Of a DNA stretch of 64,000 nt, positions 48,615 through 59,789 are shown one piece after another. The stretch's first letter is position 1. Each line of letters starts with the position of its first letter. Source of the stretch: Schistosoma mansoni (taxonomy: Eukaryota; Platyhelminthes; Trematoda; Strigeidida; Schistosomatidae). The position numbers were made by a program, and so were the translations under genes. The DNA is taken from NCBI RefSeq assembly GCF_000237925.1, contig NC_031499.1, positions 3,364,775-3,428,774 on the forward strand, in the 5' to 3' direction. Below the pieces are notes generated by a model. It did no database searches. It was not told the DNA's origin and saw only the letters and a program-made list of their open reading frames with translations.

Positions 48615-49532
48615 GTAGCCACTTTTGACGATACACATCAACAACATCACCACTCGCTTCGTCACACATCCATCAATACACTCACACTGTATACCTAATC
48701 CACCAACACACAGCCGGCCGACTCTCAATCACTGTGGCAGTATACCAACCCAAAATCATATCTCCATCCAACGACTATACGTCGCCTGTCCAATACCACA
48801 CGTCGATTCCACCACACTCCATTCGAATTCACATCCTACACCATTGTGTCAAACACTCTCTTCACACATTACACACCTCCTAACTCACGCACTCACTCCC
48901 TGATTAACTCATTCTCACCCATAACACATTTGACGCGTTGAATTGATCAACTATCAGACTCGAAATACCACCATGCTGTTTGACAACGCAGTTGACGAAT
49001 ACCAACCATTTCTCTGTGCAGACACGCTCCTCAATCATCACCGGACTGATCGCACTATGTGGATATAGGGAGGGAACAAGACATACGAGTGCAATTCGTC
49101 ACGAGAATATTGCCAACAAGGAAATCAAACGTCTACCATGCAACTGCCTGACGACCAGTCAGTGTCGATTTCGACCGATGCAAAACTCGTCGGAACAAAT
49201 CTCTGACTGATTCGACTGCATTCCTAACTAGATGAGTGGGTGATTGGTGTTCCTCAACGTAGGTGTACAAGTGCGTACAGACGTGGTAATCGAGTGAGTG
49301 ATGAGTTGTGTATGTGTATTAGTGGATGTGTGAGTGTGTGTTGCGGTGGTTGTGATTGATGTTGTTGTTTTTGGTGTTGACGGTGGTGGTGGTGATGGTG
49401 GTGGTGCAGACGTGGTATTGTAGTCGGTGTCGGTGTCGGTGTATATGTGATGGTGGTAGTGGTGGTGATTGTGTTTTGTTGGTGGTTTTAGTGTGCGATG
49501 TGAGTTGGTATTGTGTGGGTCGCATGAACGTC

Positions 49533-49560
49533 GCCTCCGTGGCGCAACCGGTTAGCGCGT
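49533..49560 (+). pseudogene. Truncated tRNA-Asn, unit 12
   Basis: Only the acceptor 5' strand and D-arm remain, up to GCGCGT. About 40 bp of the unit's own G/T-rich spacer (TGGTGAGTGAGTGATGAG...) replaces the anticodon and T arms, and unit sequence resumes at GCGGTAGCC. It cannot fold as a tRNA. Short shared GTTGGTG/GGTGAGT-type repeats could have mediated the exchange. Confidence 0.92.
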
Positions 49561-50218
49561 TGGTGAGTGAGTGATGAGTTGTGTATGTGTATTAGTGGAT
49601 GCGGTAGCCACTCTTGACGATACACATCAACAACATCACCACTCGCTTCGTCACACATCCATCAATACACTCACACTGTATACCTAATCCACCAACACAC
49701 AGCCGGCCGACTCTCAATCACTGTGGCAGTATACCAACCCAAAATCATATCTCCATCCAACGACTATACGTCGCCTGTCCAATACCACACTCCATTCGAA
49801 TTCACATCCTACACCATTGTGTCAAACACTCTCTTCACACATTACACACCTCCTAACTCACGCACTCACTCCCTGATTAACTCATTCTCACCCATAACAC
49901 ATTTGACGCGTTGAATTGATCAACTATCAGACTCGAAATACCACCATGCTGTTTGACAACGCAGTTGACGAATACCAACCATTTCTCTGTGCAGACACGC
50001 TCCTCAATCATCACCGGACTGATCGCACTATGTGGATATAGGGAGGGAACAAGACATACGAGTGCAATTCGTCACGAGAATATTGCCAACAAGGAAATCA
50101 AACGTCTACCATGCAACTGCCTGACGACCAGTCAGTGTCGATTTCGACCGATGCAAAACTCGTCGGAACAAATCTCTGACTGATTCGACTGCATTCCTAA
50201 CTAGATGAGTGGGTGATT

Positions 50219-51117
50219 AATGATCCTGAATTTCAATTTTCTGTCAGGTAGTATATATCATTAAAATGTTTATTTTTCATTTCCAATTTTGATTAATGTT
50301 TTCATGACTATTTAATGTAATTTGTATAGAATGTTCAAATAAGTTTTTTGGACATCAGCAACCGGATTTTGAACGCTATGAATGGAATGATGAATATGAG
50401 TATTCAGTCCACTAAATATATTTACATTTGATTGGAAAACGTTAATTATGTTACCAAGGCAGTTGAAGATTTATTATCGTCTGGTTTTTAGATATCATGG
50501 TCTGGTGTAAGTCTTCGGATCACTATGATTATTATTATTTCACCCTCAGTTATGTACGAGAAGCCATTAGGCCCTTTGTTCGAAGAAAAATGCTTTGCAA
50601 AGAGTGCAAGATTGAAACACTATGGAAAGCAAATCAAATGGACCCGTTAGCAGTTTACTTTGTTTTATTTCGCTAGTATGCAGGAACTTCGATTCAACTA
50701 TGCCTTATTTGGTGCAAGCAGACACGTTAGCAATCTACTTGTATGTACATATGAAGCAGACAGACATGTTGACAGTCTACTCCAGTACACTCGCACCTTC
50801 TGATCACATTTGGTAACTTTGTAACAACCAAAAAGTGTCTAAATTTATAATAAATACATCATCATGGAACTCGGTACTGCCTCAAGTATGCGTTACATGT
50901 ATATATAGAATTTACACATCCACGACGTATATACTCTACAGTACCCACGTGGGCATAGATGTCTACTGTCACAAGCACGTGCTGAATGCATAAACAGAAT
51001 TTATAGGCCAAGGCCTACATAATATACATATGGGTATAGATGCGGTTCACTTCAAGCTGTAGCCAAGGAGTTCCGAAATACTGAATAAATAACAAGTATT
51101 CGAATCATTTAAGGCTA
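50219..51117. other. Right flank of the tRNA array, nothing recognised
   Basis: AT-rich sequence. Short near-repeats around AGCAGACACGTTAGCA and AGCAGACAGACATGTTGACA at about 50718-50780 form an imperfect tandem. No coding or RNA gene was found. Confidence 0.35.
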
Positions 51118-51342
51118 CTAGTCGTACCACGACGAGGTGTCGGCCGGTCTTTGCTCTGGTCTTATTACCATGACTTCCGAGAATTTATTAATAACTTTGA
51201 ATGAGTTCATTAGATCCACATTAGAGCCCGCGTCTAGTGAGTTCGGTGTTTTTGAACTTCGTAAACAACTTTCACATCGTACTGATAGGTTTTTAGGGAT
51301 ATAGTCATTAATGAACTCATCGTAATCTGCAAATATCATCAT
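51118..51342 (-). CDS. Possible terminal exon, unknown protein
   Basis: A minus-strand frame of up to 74 codons that reads like real protein: YDEFINDYIP, a Cys-containing stretch, then NKFSEVMVIRPEQRP and the end SSWYD. There are acceptor-like AACAAAGCAG and ATATTTGCAG sites near its start. I do not recognise the family and found no partner exon, so it could be a last exon or a retroelement piece. Confidence 0.3.
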   Translation of the reverse strand: MMIFADYDEFINDYIPKNLSVRCESCLRSSKTPNSLDAGSNVDLMNSFKVINKFSEVMVIRPEQRPADTSSWYD

Positions 51343-51529
51343 TCCTGCTTTGTTCGAAATTTGAATTATCAGATGTACGAATGAATATTTAACAGTCGCA
51401 AAAATATGGGACAGAAATAAATGTTATCCGACCAATTAACCAAGAATATAATTATTACAGAGAATACGGTTAGTTCAAATGGAAATAAGAGTGATTAACG
51501 AAAAATATGTTGGGTAATATACTTAATTT

Positions 51530-51812
51530 CCAGCGGAGGAAGAAATCAGGAAAAAGAGCTGGAAGTGGATAGGGCACACACTGAGGAAATCATCCAACTG
51601 CGTCACAAGACAAGCCCTCACATGGAATCCTGAAGGTCAAAGGAGAAGAAGAAGACCAAAAAACACATTACGCCGAGGAATAGAGACAGAAATGAGAAGA
51701 ATGAACAAAAATTGGATAGAACTAGAAAAGAAGGTTCAGGACAGAGTGGGTTGGAGAATGGTGGTCGACGGCCTATGCTCCATTGGGAGTAACAGGCGTA
51801 AGTAGGTAATAT
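51530..51812 (+). mobile_element. LINE 3' fragment (family of 28150-30372)
   Basis: Encodes the extreme C-terminus of the second LINE family: [66 protein letters not shown]. It then ends in a GTAAGTAGGTAA tail. 5'-truncated. Part of the frame is still open. Confidence 0.8.
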
Positions 51813-52419
51813 ACTTAGTGAAAAGAATGGTTTCAAGGAGTAACACACAAAAAAATCACACAAGTAAATAGTGAATAAATACTTCTGCATATATGAAAAC
51901 GAATTTTTGTATTAAATAAGCAGTAAATAAAATGGCTGGACAAACGGTATAGTACAATAATGAATTATGACGTGTAACTGTGTGCAAATAATATTACTTG
52001 CATATCACTCGAACTACTGAGTAATTATGAGTAGTGTGTCGTTTATACAAAAGTCACGTAACTATGATCCGAAGCGGAATTTGAAAAACGATCCATTATA
52101 GCTTATTCTCATAAGATCGAATCAAATTATCGTGCTTCAAACTTACGGAAATCGTGAAAAATGGTTAAAAACCTGAAAAGGTTTATCATAAATATTCATG
52201 CATAAGTCTACAATAAGCATTCGAAATATAATCTGCATACGACATCAGTGTGCAGGTAAATTTTATACTTCGTTAAATGTCCTTTCTAATGCATTAATAA
52301 AAATATAGAAGTACCATTTATTAATTATTCGGATTACGGAGAAACCTGTGTTGATCGAAGAAACTGAAGACAATGATAGATTTATTGAAATCACGCATCG
52401 ATCCACGACAGAGGACTAT

Positions 52420-52545
52420 TGAAAACATGGAAGCCATGGACGGAAGTTTAGGCCTAGTATTGGACTCAGAAGTATGTATCCACGATCCGAAACACCAGAA
52501 TCATACGCTCACTAGTGACAAGCTTCAAAGATTATTTCTGAAGTT
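52420..52545 (-). mobile_element. tRNA-SINE-like repeat, degenerate copy
   Basis: Shares with 54055-54215 the order ATTGAAAACATGGAAGCCATGGACGG, CCTAGTATTGGACTC, AGAAGTATG. The tRNA-like head is decayed. Confidence 0.5.
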
Positions 52546-52592
52546 CTTGTAGGAAGCCATGATCAGTGGACCATGTAATGTTTAGTACCAAG

Positions 52593-52789
52593 TCAAGCCC
52601 ATATGAATTATTCTAGCTTCTGAACAGACTGATATATTTAGTCCTCGTGAGTTACATTCTGACCTTGTCAATTATTCGCTTACTACCTCGACTGTTTTCG
52701 TATGAGCGTGTGTGTCCCCCTTACCCTATTCATCACATATCTTTAGGTTATTTTTGCCTGGCCATAAATATTGAGTTACGCTTTATAAA
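52593..52789 (+). repeat. Dispersed repeat shared with 1689-1888
   Basis: Second copy of the repeat described at 1689-1888, in the same orientation. Family unknown. Confidence 0.5.
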
Positions 52790-52799
52790 ATTGATTTGG

Positions 52800-54050
52800 C
52801 ACACGAGACTTGTCTGATCTACTTCTGCACTTCGTTTCTTTGATTGTCTCTCTAGGTCGTATATGTGAAATATACGTATCCTGAATTCATTCTACCCTTT
52901 TGACTTATTTTATTCCGTTATACACTGATGCTAATGAAGTCAATAATTATATACGAAGGTAGACGAGATGTATATTTTGTTAAAATCTTTCTACCTAACT
53001 AGAGTTAGATAAACCTTTATTAACATCTTTTAGGCCAGTGATAAGACTGACAGTTTGACAAAACATTAAATTATTGAATCAGAAATATACTGTATATGCA
53101 CTAATACAGTGGGTTTTCGGGATAGAGACAGGAAGACAGTGAGAGGGAGAAAGAAAGAGAGATCGAGAAGAGGAAAACAAAATTATGGATAATTATTTTT
53201 TACATTTTGGGTTCTGATATGTTTATATAAATGTATCCATTGCCAATCTGATTAATTTCTGACCAAAGAAATCAATTGTTCAGATCACTTTGATTCATTT
53301 GTTTGGTTCGTTTCAAATCGATTTGTTCCATTTCACGTATCAACTTCATTATTATTATTCATAAGAAAATATAAAGAAAATAGGGGGAACATATAATAAT
53401 ACCAATGAACTAAGAACAATTTAAAATGATAATTAGGTTATAGAGACTGCTTTTCACTTTTAAATAGGCTATATTCATTATATTATCCTTAAACTTAGTA
53501 TATTGTTCGTCCTGATAATCGTTACTCGATAACGCCCCAACGGTGTATAAATCATCAGAAGACGAATACAAAGTGTTGATTGCGTTTATTATTGAACCAC
53601 AACACAGATATCCAAAATTACAGGCACGTTAAGCAAACATGAAAGAGTAGTGCCGTAAAGCAAGCGAGAGATCGATGGATCGAATCAGCGAGTAAGCACG
53701 TACAGTGAATAAGCGAGTCAATGAACAGGATTAAGATGTACATATATATACAAATGGAAATGAATGAATTATCGAATCAATTAAGCGATTAATAGTAAGC
53801 AAGGCTAGCAGAATGAATACATGAGTAGGCAGTAAGCAATGCTCAAGCGTACATAATAAAGGTACAATAGTATATTGATTTGTAACTAAGGTTAATTTGA
53901 GAAAAACTAACTGATGATCTACCTACGGTTAATTTTCTTCTTAGAGATCACTTATAGTTTCTTCAAACTCTATTTACTAATGAATCCTCTAAGATAGAAA
54001 CCTACTTAAATGGTAAGTTTTCCTAATATTTCTTTTTTAATAGTTGAATT
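52800..54050. other. Non-coding AT-rich interval
   Basis: Contains a purine-rich AGAGAGGGAG-type tract at about 53130-53175 and a loosely repetitive AAGCGAGTAAGC-type stretch at 53640-53850. The missing last exon of the UPF0193-like gene may lie here, but I could not identify it. Confidence 0.3.
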
Positions 54051-54054
54051 TATG

Positions 54055-54215
54055 AGTCGATCTAAGCAAGACCACCATTGAAAACCCGAAGGCAATGGAC
54101 GGCCGTTTCCTCCTAGTATGGAACCCCTCAGCAGTGCGCAATCATGAACCTTCGGTCCTACGTGCGGACGCTTCATCTCTAGACAACTAAGTCAGTCTAA
54201 CTTTAATCGATCCAT
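54055..54215 (-). mobile_element. tRNA-SINE-like repeat
   Basis: On the minus strand, a box A-like TTAGTTGTCTAGAGATGAAGC and a box B-like AAGGTTCATGATT are followed by the family tail, ending GGGTTTTCAATGGTGGTC. It is related to the copy at 62418-62575 and distinct from the hammerhead SINE. Confidence 0.6.
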
Positions 54216-54345
54216 GATCATACGCAACCCTTCATCCATTGTCTGAGGTGGATAAGTGTCTTCATCTGACGCAGATTGGACTCCACTAGTCACGTCTTCT
54301 CACTGGAAAAAACGACGAAAATTAGTTTCTTTTCTTTCAACTCAC

Positions 54346-57300
54346 TTGAGATATTTCTGTTTCAACAGTTGTTTGATATTCTTTGAGTCGTCCAAGTTTT
54401 CTCATTTGTGTCAAAAATTCACTTCTTTCATTAATTTCATCTATTACTGATAAAGAAAAGATCAACAATGAAAAATAAACCATTTAGGCAGTTAAAAATT
54501 AATAAAAACAAACGAAACAAATAATATTCAAATTGTTTTATCCCCTGGTGAATTATGAATGGTAAATCTGAGGTCTATTTATGGACAAATGTAATATGCT
54601 GAATTATGAATGGTAAATCTGAGGTCTATGTATGGACAAATGTAATATGCCTATTTCCTATTGGATAGTTGTTAAATAAGTGACCTAATCGTATTCGTGT
54701 TCCTCTTATCATAACCTTTATTTTGACCTTGGAACTATTACTATTGATTACTTTCCCCCTATCTACAGCCACATTGGCCAATTATTGTACAAATGTTGTC
54801 TTTCTATTTTTTGGTATAATTTGGTCTGTTTGGTTAGTATATAAACTCAGTATGCTTGTGAATAATGATTCATATTGCTGAGGCTGTTATTTGTGTTCTG
54901 GACTTGGCGGGCTGGGCTAGGCAGATAGGAAGGACCGGATTGCACCCAAGACTGCTCGTACGTATTTCCTGTATCATTGGACGTATATACACATATAGAG
55001 GGCAAATTCATACGTCATAACACAAATTATGATAAGTATTGCTGATTGAACGCTATATTCGTATCCTAAACTAGTCTCTTAACCCTCAAGTTAAATCTAC
55101 ACAGTGATTTGAACACGAGAGAAAAGGTGCAAAATATGCGAGAAGCACTTTACTCCAAAGGTTCATTTATGTACAAAAAATATAGGGCTTTTATAGTATT
55201 TTAAAAGTCCTAGGGTTTTCCTGAAAATTCTAAAATACTACTAAACATAGTAGCAGTGTAGTAATCAGTCAATCAGAAACTCTACATGTGACTCTTCATT
55301 TTCGTGATGTTTCTAGCAAAACTTCTAGTCAAACGCGGATTAGATAAAATGCTTCTTAATGTCTCCTGAGCTTGTCATATCTATTGAGAGAAATTTTCAG
55401 GATCATCCTAACAGTACACACCACATTACTACTAACATCTTGTTCAGTTATACTGATGAGAACTGAGTTTCAGCGATAGACTATTACTACTAAGATTAGT
55501 AGTTTCGAAAGGAGAGTAATTAACTTACAGGTTGTTGACTTTTTGAAAAAATATACAGACTTTAGTTTTAATATGTAAAGTCAGAATACTGTATTCTCTT
55601 AATGAGTTCAATATTAAATTGCAACACCTTTCACTGCCCTTTATAGTCGTTAAGATTAATAATGTGAATCAGCTGGTTGAATTAACTTGATTCAATACTT
55701 TTTTTATTATAACTAATCCCCTTTCCTTGGTATCACTAACATTGACTTGACTAGATAATTTTAGACAAACTGTACATAGGGTAAATCGTTTTTCTAAAAC
55801 CTTAGAAATTTTCAATATGACTCTTAGTGAATGAAAACTGATGTAGAAGTGTGTCATACTAGGACGAAGCAGCTGTCCAATACTCATTGGTTCTATAATG
55901 TATTCTAGATTAGAATGATCTACAAAGAATATCACCTACAAATGGAACTAATCTTCAAAAATTCTTTCAAATAAATTATGATAATTAGATCACTAGTGAT
56001 CGAATTGAAAATGTAAAAAGTCATGATTGACGAAGTAAATACATATTACAAGTGAAGTATTTGTCATTGTTCTCATTTGATATTCATGAATCATACCTCT
56101 GATGATTATGTGTGTTTTTCCATGAAACCTAAAAATTTGAGTTTTGATTCTTAGTGTAATTGAGAGTACTAACTATTGAAAAATTTTATACTGGACCAAG
56201 ACAACTACTCATTGGTTCCTGGTTTTCATTAGTAACCTAAATAAAATCAATCTACAAATTAAATAAATCTTCAGAAAATTTATTCAAATCGTTTTCATTG
56301 GTTTATCAGTATATACATAAATATTCAGCAGGAGATCTTCTATACCATAAATAATTTAGATATTTTGATTTTAACTATTTCTCTGAATAGTATAGATTCG
56401 GATATTTAAGTGACTTTATAAAATTATTTGAATGATAATTGAAAATTACAGAGGATAACTATAAGTGGTCTATGTGAGATGTGATACTGATGTTGACAGA
56501 TATAAGTTATATGAATGATCAATCGAAAATGAAATGCCTAACAGCAGAATTTTAGGAAGATCGAATATGAGTGAATGAAAACAGAGAATGATTAGTGTGG
56601 AAATGAAGGAACTGTTATATCGTATGCGTGCGTACCCTCTTCAATATATGAACACCCAATTAGAGAGGAGTGAATTATCGATCGGAGCAATGATACATAA
56701 AATTGTATGGGCAGTCTTGATTACTACTCGGTTCTGCTATCTGCCTAGACCAGCCAGTTAAGTCCAGAACACTAATAACAGCCTTTGCAATATGAATCAT
56801 TATTCTCAAACATACTTGGTTTATATACCAACCAAACAGACCATATTGTAACATAAAATAGAAAATAACATTTGTACAATAATTGGCCAATTGTGGCTGT
56901 TAATAGGGGAAAAGTAATCGATAGACTGATGATAACTCAAGAATCGTATAATAAATAGGTCAAAAGTCAAAATAAAGCTAATGACAAGAGGAACACGAAT
57001 ATGAATAGGTTAGTTACTTAACAATTATATAATAGGAAATATACATATTACATTGGTCTATAACTAGTCCTCAGAGTTACCAATTCATAATTCACCAGGG
57101 GATATAACAGGAACATTTAAGTTTGAAACAATTAACTAACATTTTGAAAATGAAGTATTTTTAATGTATGAATCTCAGATTTTATTAAGATGTTTTGTAA
57201 TTTGTATTCAAATACATTCGATTGTCGCAATTTGTGATCTCGTTCACTACAGTATCATCAAATATTTTCTAATATTATAAGTGAACAAATAAATATTCAA

Positions 57301-58880
57301 TCACAAATCACTTACGTTCTGTGCAGAAATATTACTAGATTCCGTGAATGAATACATTATTCATGAGATTTTGTTTTTTCCAAGTTATTTCTAGAGATCA
57401 AAGACTCGTTATAATGCTAATGACTTTTGTTAACTATTCAATAAACAGTACCCAATACTTAATACTAGAAACTGATAATTATTATTTATTGCATGTTGCT
57501 AGACTACTGACAATAAGGTCGTGTTTGACTAAACTCAAGGTCACGGAGTGGTTCAGTATATAACTGGCAACTTTTGATTGTCTGCTGAGGAAGGTTACTG
57601 AGATCTTTGCAGATAGGTATCTGATCCTTTCTTGTTGAAAATATTTTTCTTCGTTGCATTTTAACTCTTTCTCTCTGTATATATCAGTAATTTTGTTCTT
57701 TTACCCTTCTGCTTACTGCCACTTTATTGGTGTTCTCAGACAGTTAGTCATGTTCAACAAAGAAATTGGTACATATATTCATCGGTTCTAGTTGTCACAT
57801 CTTATTAGCACACCAAGACTACATTCTCAAGACAAATGCCAGAGTAGTAGAAATAGTAACAGAATGCGTAGTAGTAGAAAAGATTAGGTGTAGAAAAAAG
57901 TCTAGATATATTTCAGGGTTTGATAACTAAGAAGGGAGAAAGATTGAATCACCTTAGCCATTGTGAACAATTTTGAGCTATGTTATATAAAGTATCTAAC
58001 CACTAATCACAATAATCACTCTGTCTCCAGCCAGGTAATCTACACAAACTCACTTAGCTCTGTCCAGTTGTCAGTGATAGTATGAAATGGTCCTATTTCT
58101 TGGTTTGACAGCTCCTGGCTTTCCTCCAGACTATTCCCATATCAGACAATATCGTCCGTCGAGATATGCATTGGTTGGGGATAATTAACACATGTCCCAA
58201 CCACCTCAGCTGTAGAACATTCACGGGCCCACCAAGTAGTTTTCTATCTTTGCCTAGTACCCTATGCCGAACCTTAGCATCAATTACTCCTTAGACACAA
58301 AATATATGAGTGGTGCTTCAAAAACAGCTTTAAGGGATTATTTACAAATTAGGCATATCTTCTATTCTTAATGGCTATGTTTCACACCCCTAAAGTAAAA
58401 CAAAGAGAACTATTGTACTGTATGTTCACCCCTTGGTTGGCAGACAAACATCTGGCCTATCATGACTGGTATAAAGTGTGACAACTAGCACCATGACACA
58501 TTTGCATCCAGTCTTACGGCGTTTATACTTGTTAGCTTGACTTCAAAGTATGTACTGACACGTAATTTTTTAATCAATAATTAAAATCCTATGTGATTAT
58601 GAAAATAACTGAGAAATAAACGAAACAATTCTAGTTTGTTTGACTAATTAAATATAATATCACATACGTTCTTCAAATCTATCCTTATTGGTTTCAATTT
58701 GCTTATCATCATAATCATCATCACCATTGACTTTGGGATATTTCAGTATACGACGACCTAAATATTCTAACCTTCCATCTTTGATTTGATCATTTTGCAG
58801 TGATTTCCATGTAGGCTCTTCACCATATGTCATTAAATGTGCTAAACGCAGTTTCTCAGCGGCTCCTGTATTTAGTGTAA
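54346..58880 (-). CDS. UPF0193/EVG1 (C22orf23-like) gene, two internal exons
   Basis: Two minus-strand exons, 58668-58880 and 54346-54446, have clean sites: acceptors TCTTTCCTCTTCAG and CTTTTCTTTATCAG, donors GTATGT and GTGAGT. They join through a split Leu codon. The joint reads DRFEELIDEINERSEFL and continues LKEYQTTVETEISQ. This follows the vertebrate C22orf23 pattern DRFEELVKEIQERKEFL ... EISQ. The upstream exon gives EKLRLAHLMTYGEEP (compare EKQRLQNIFATGKD) and a GDDDYDD acidic patch. The family is conserved in ciliated animals but its role is not established. First and last exons were not found. A coding-like frame (SASDEDTYPPQTMDEGL) at about 54190-54300 could be a last exon, but its frame does not join cleanly. 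The 4.2-kb intron holds two solo LTRs and a LINE fragment. Confidence 0.75.
54534..55022 (-). mobile_element. Solo LTR, 5-bp TSD CAAAT
   Basis: Reads TGTTTT...ATAACA on the plus strand and is inverted relative to the other copies. CAAAT is duplicated at 54529-54533 and 55023-55027. It contains a 51-bp internal tandem duplication (54550-54600 and 54601-54651). Same family as 11598-12086, 28239-28802 and 56613-57109. Confidence 0.87.
54550..54651. repeat. 51-bp tandem duplication within the solo LTR
   Basis: Two adjacent units starting GAATTATGAATGG differ by a single base (TTTATGG against TGTATGG). The other LTR copies have one unit. Confidence 0.85.
55030..56610 (-). other. Intron sequence, nothing recognised
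   Basis: Within the UPF0193-like gene's intron. AT-rich with no conserved frame. The minus frame at 55669-55935 has no family I know. Two partly similar blocks (around 55790-55930 and 56130-56270, both with AATCTTCAAAA-like ends) may be old duplicates. Confidence 0.3.
56613..57109 (+). mobile_element. Solo LTR, 5-bp TSD GGAAC
   Basis: Starts TGTTAT, ends ATAACA, with GGAAC at 56608-56612 and 57110-57114. Shares GTTTATATACC, ATAAAATAGAAAATAAC and the GGGGATATAACA end with the other three copies. Confidence 0.88.
57850..58510 (-). mobile_element. LINE C-terminal fragment, third family or diverged copy
   Basis: The minus strand encodes KVRHRVLGKDRKLL and [10 protein letters not shown], matching the C-terminal block [10 protein letters not shown]...[11 protein letters not shown] of the LINE at 19415-23353. 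Surrounding sequence is too diverged to be the same subfamily. It lies in the UPF0193-like intron. Confidence 0.65.
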
Positions 58881-59102
58881 CTGAAGAGGAAAGAGAAGGA
58901 TGGAAATGAAATCTATTCATTATCAAAGTTGAGTATATTTTACTAAATGACTAATTTACTCAAAGAAATATACTTTTACTTACAAATCCTCTCCATGATT
59001 CATTGTAATTTTCCATTTCTATTTTTATTCAATATTTGTATATGGGGTTTAGTGGAAACAGCTAAACTCTCATAGTTTACATAATAGACTAATTTTAGTT
59101 AG

Positions 59103-59250
59103 ATAACCATTGAAAATCAGAAAGCAGTAGACATCTGTTTCATACTATTGTGAGATTGCTCAGTAGTTTGAATCCAAGAATTCACCAAGTGACAGAAACC
59201 AGGAGTTCCAGTGAGAAGCCTATACTAGTTGAGTTCAGACATTTCCGGTT
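59103..59250 (-). mobile_element. tRNA-SINE-like repeat, degenerate copy
   Basis: ACCATTGAAAATCAGAAAGC, CATACTATTG and GCTCAGTAGT follow the order of the copy at 54055-54215. The head is not recognisable. Confidence 0.45.
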
Positions 59251-59789
59251 TGAGAGAGTTATCCAGAGTAGCTAATGTGAGATGGTTTTGCAGTGTAGCG
59301 AATTGGTTGAAGTTATACATCCTTGACAACGCATGCAGGCCTAGTGATCCAGAGGTTAAATACTAGTCATTAGATCTGATAATGTATGATCACTAATGAC
59401 GAACCCGATACTAGGGTGGAACTGCTATCTTTGCCTTTCTCGTTTACATATCATTCCGTGTAGTGAACTGTTAACTACTTGTCAATAGATACTTATTAGT
59501 TACCAATATTATAGCTAAACTTTTTTCAGTCTTATAATCGATTGGTTTAATATGAACAATGATTGATCCCAATCATTTGACTGATTACTTGCTGGTTATA
59601 CAAAGTTCTAATCGTAAGTAAAATGTTTACTTTGCCTTAACTTATTCAGTTTGTAATGAAATTATTGTATTCATGAATTTCATAGAAAGTACCTTTTATT
59701 GTTCAGAATTACGTTAGAGAGACAAAGTGACTATCCGAACTCAAAACTATACTTTATTCAAAATTCTGTCAAAATCCTTAGATACCATT

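Larger units (their letters stand above)
34969..50218 (+). repeat. Tandem array of about 1.27-kb units carrying tRNA-Asn
   Basis: Twelve tRNA positions at spacings 1276, 1271, 1258, 1276, 1262, 1276, 1278, 1276, 992, 1274 and 992 bp. Units are nearly identical, with differences mainly in GT, GAGT and GGT simple repeats. After each tRNA, the plus strand is A/C-rich for roughly 300 bp. The several hundred bases before each tRNA are G/T-rich. The array starts and ends inside a unit. The open frames that recur in every unit are products of array identity, not genes. Concerted evolution by unequal exchange is the simplest explanation for the homogeneity. Confidence 0.95.

Noticed and set aside
34969-50218. 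CRISPR-like regular repetition
   Set aside because: The period is 1.27 kb, spacers are not unique, and the setting is an animal genome. It is a tandem gene array.
54256-54450. Plus-strand 64-codon frame MSSSDADWTPL...
   Set aside because: It is antisense to the UPF0193-like exon and its flanks, with no homology of its own.
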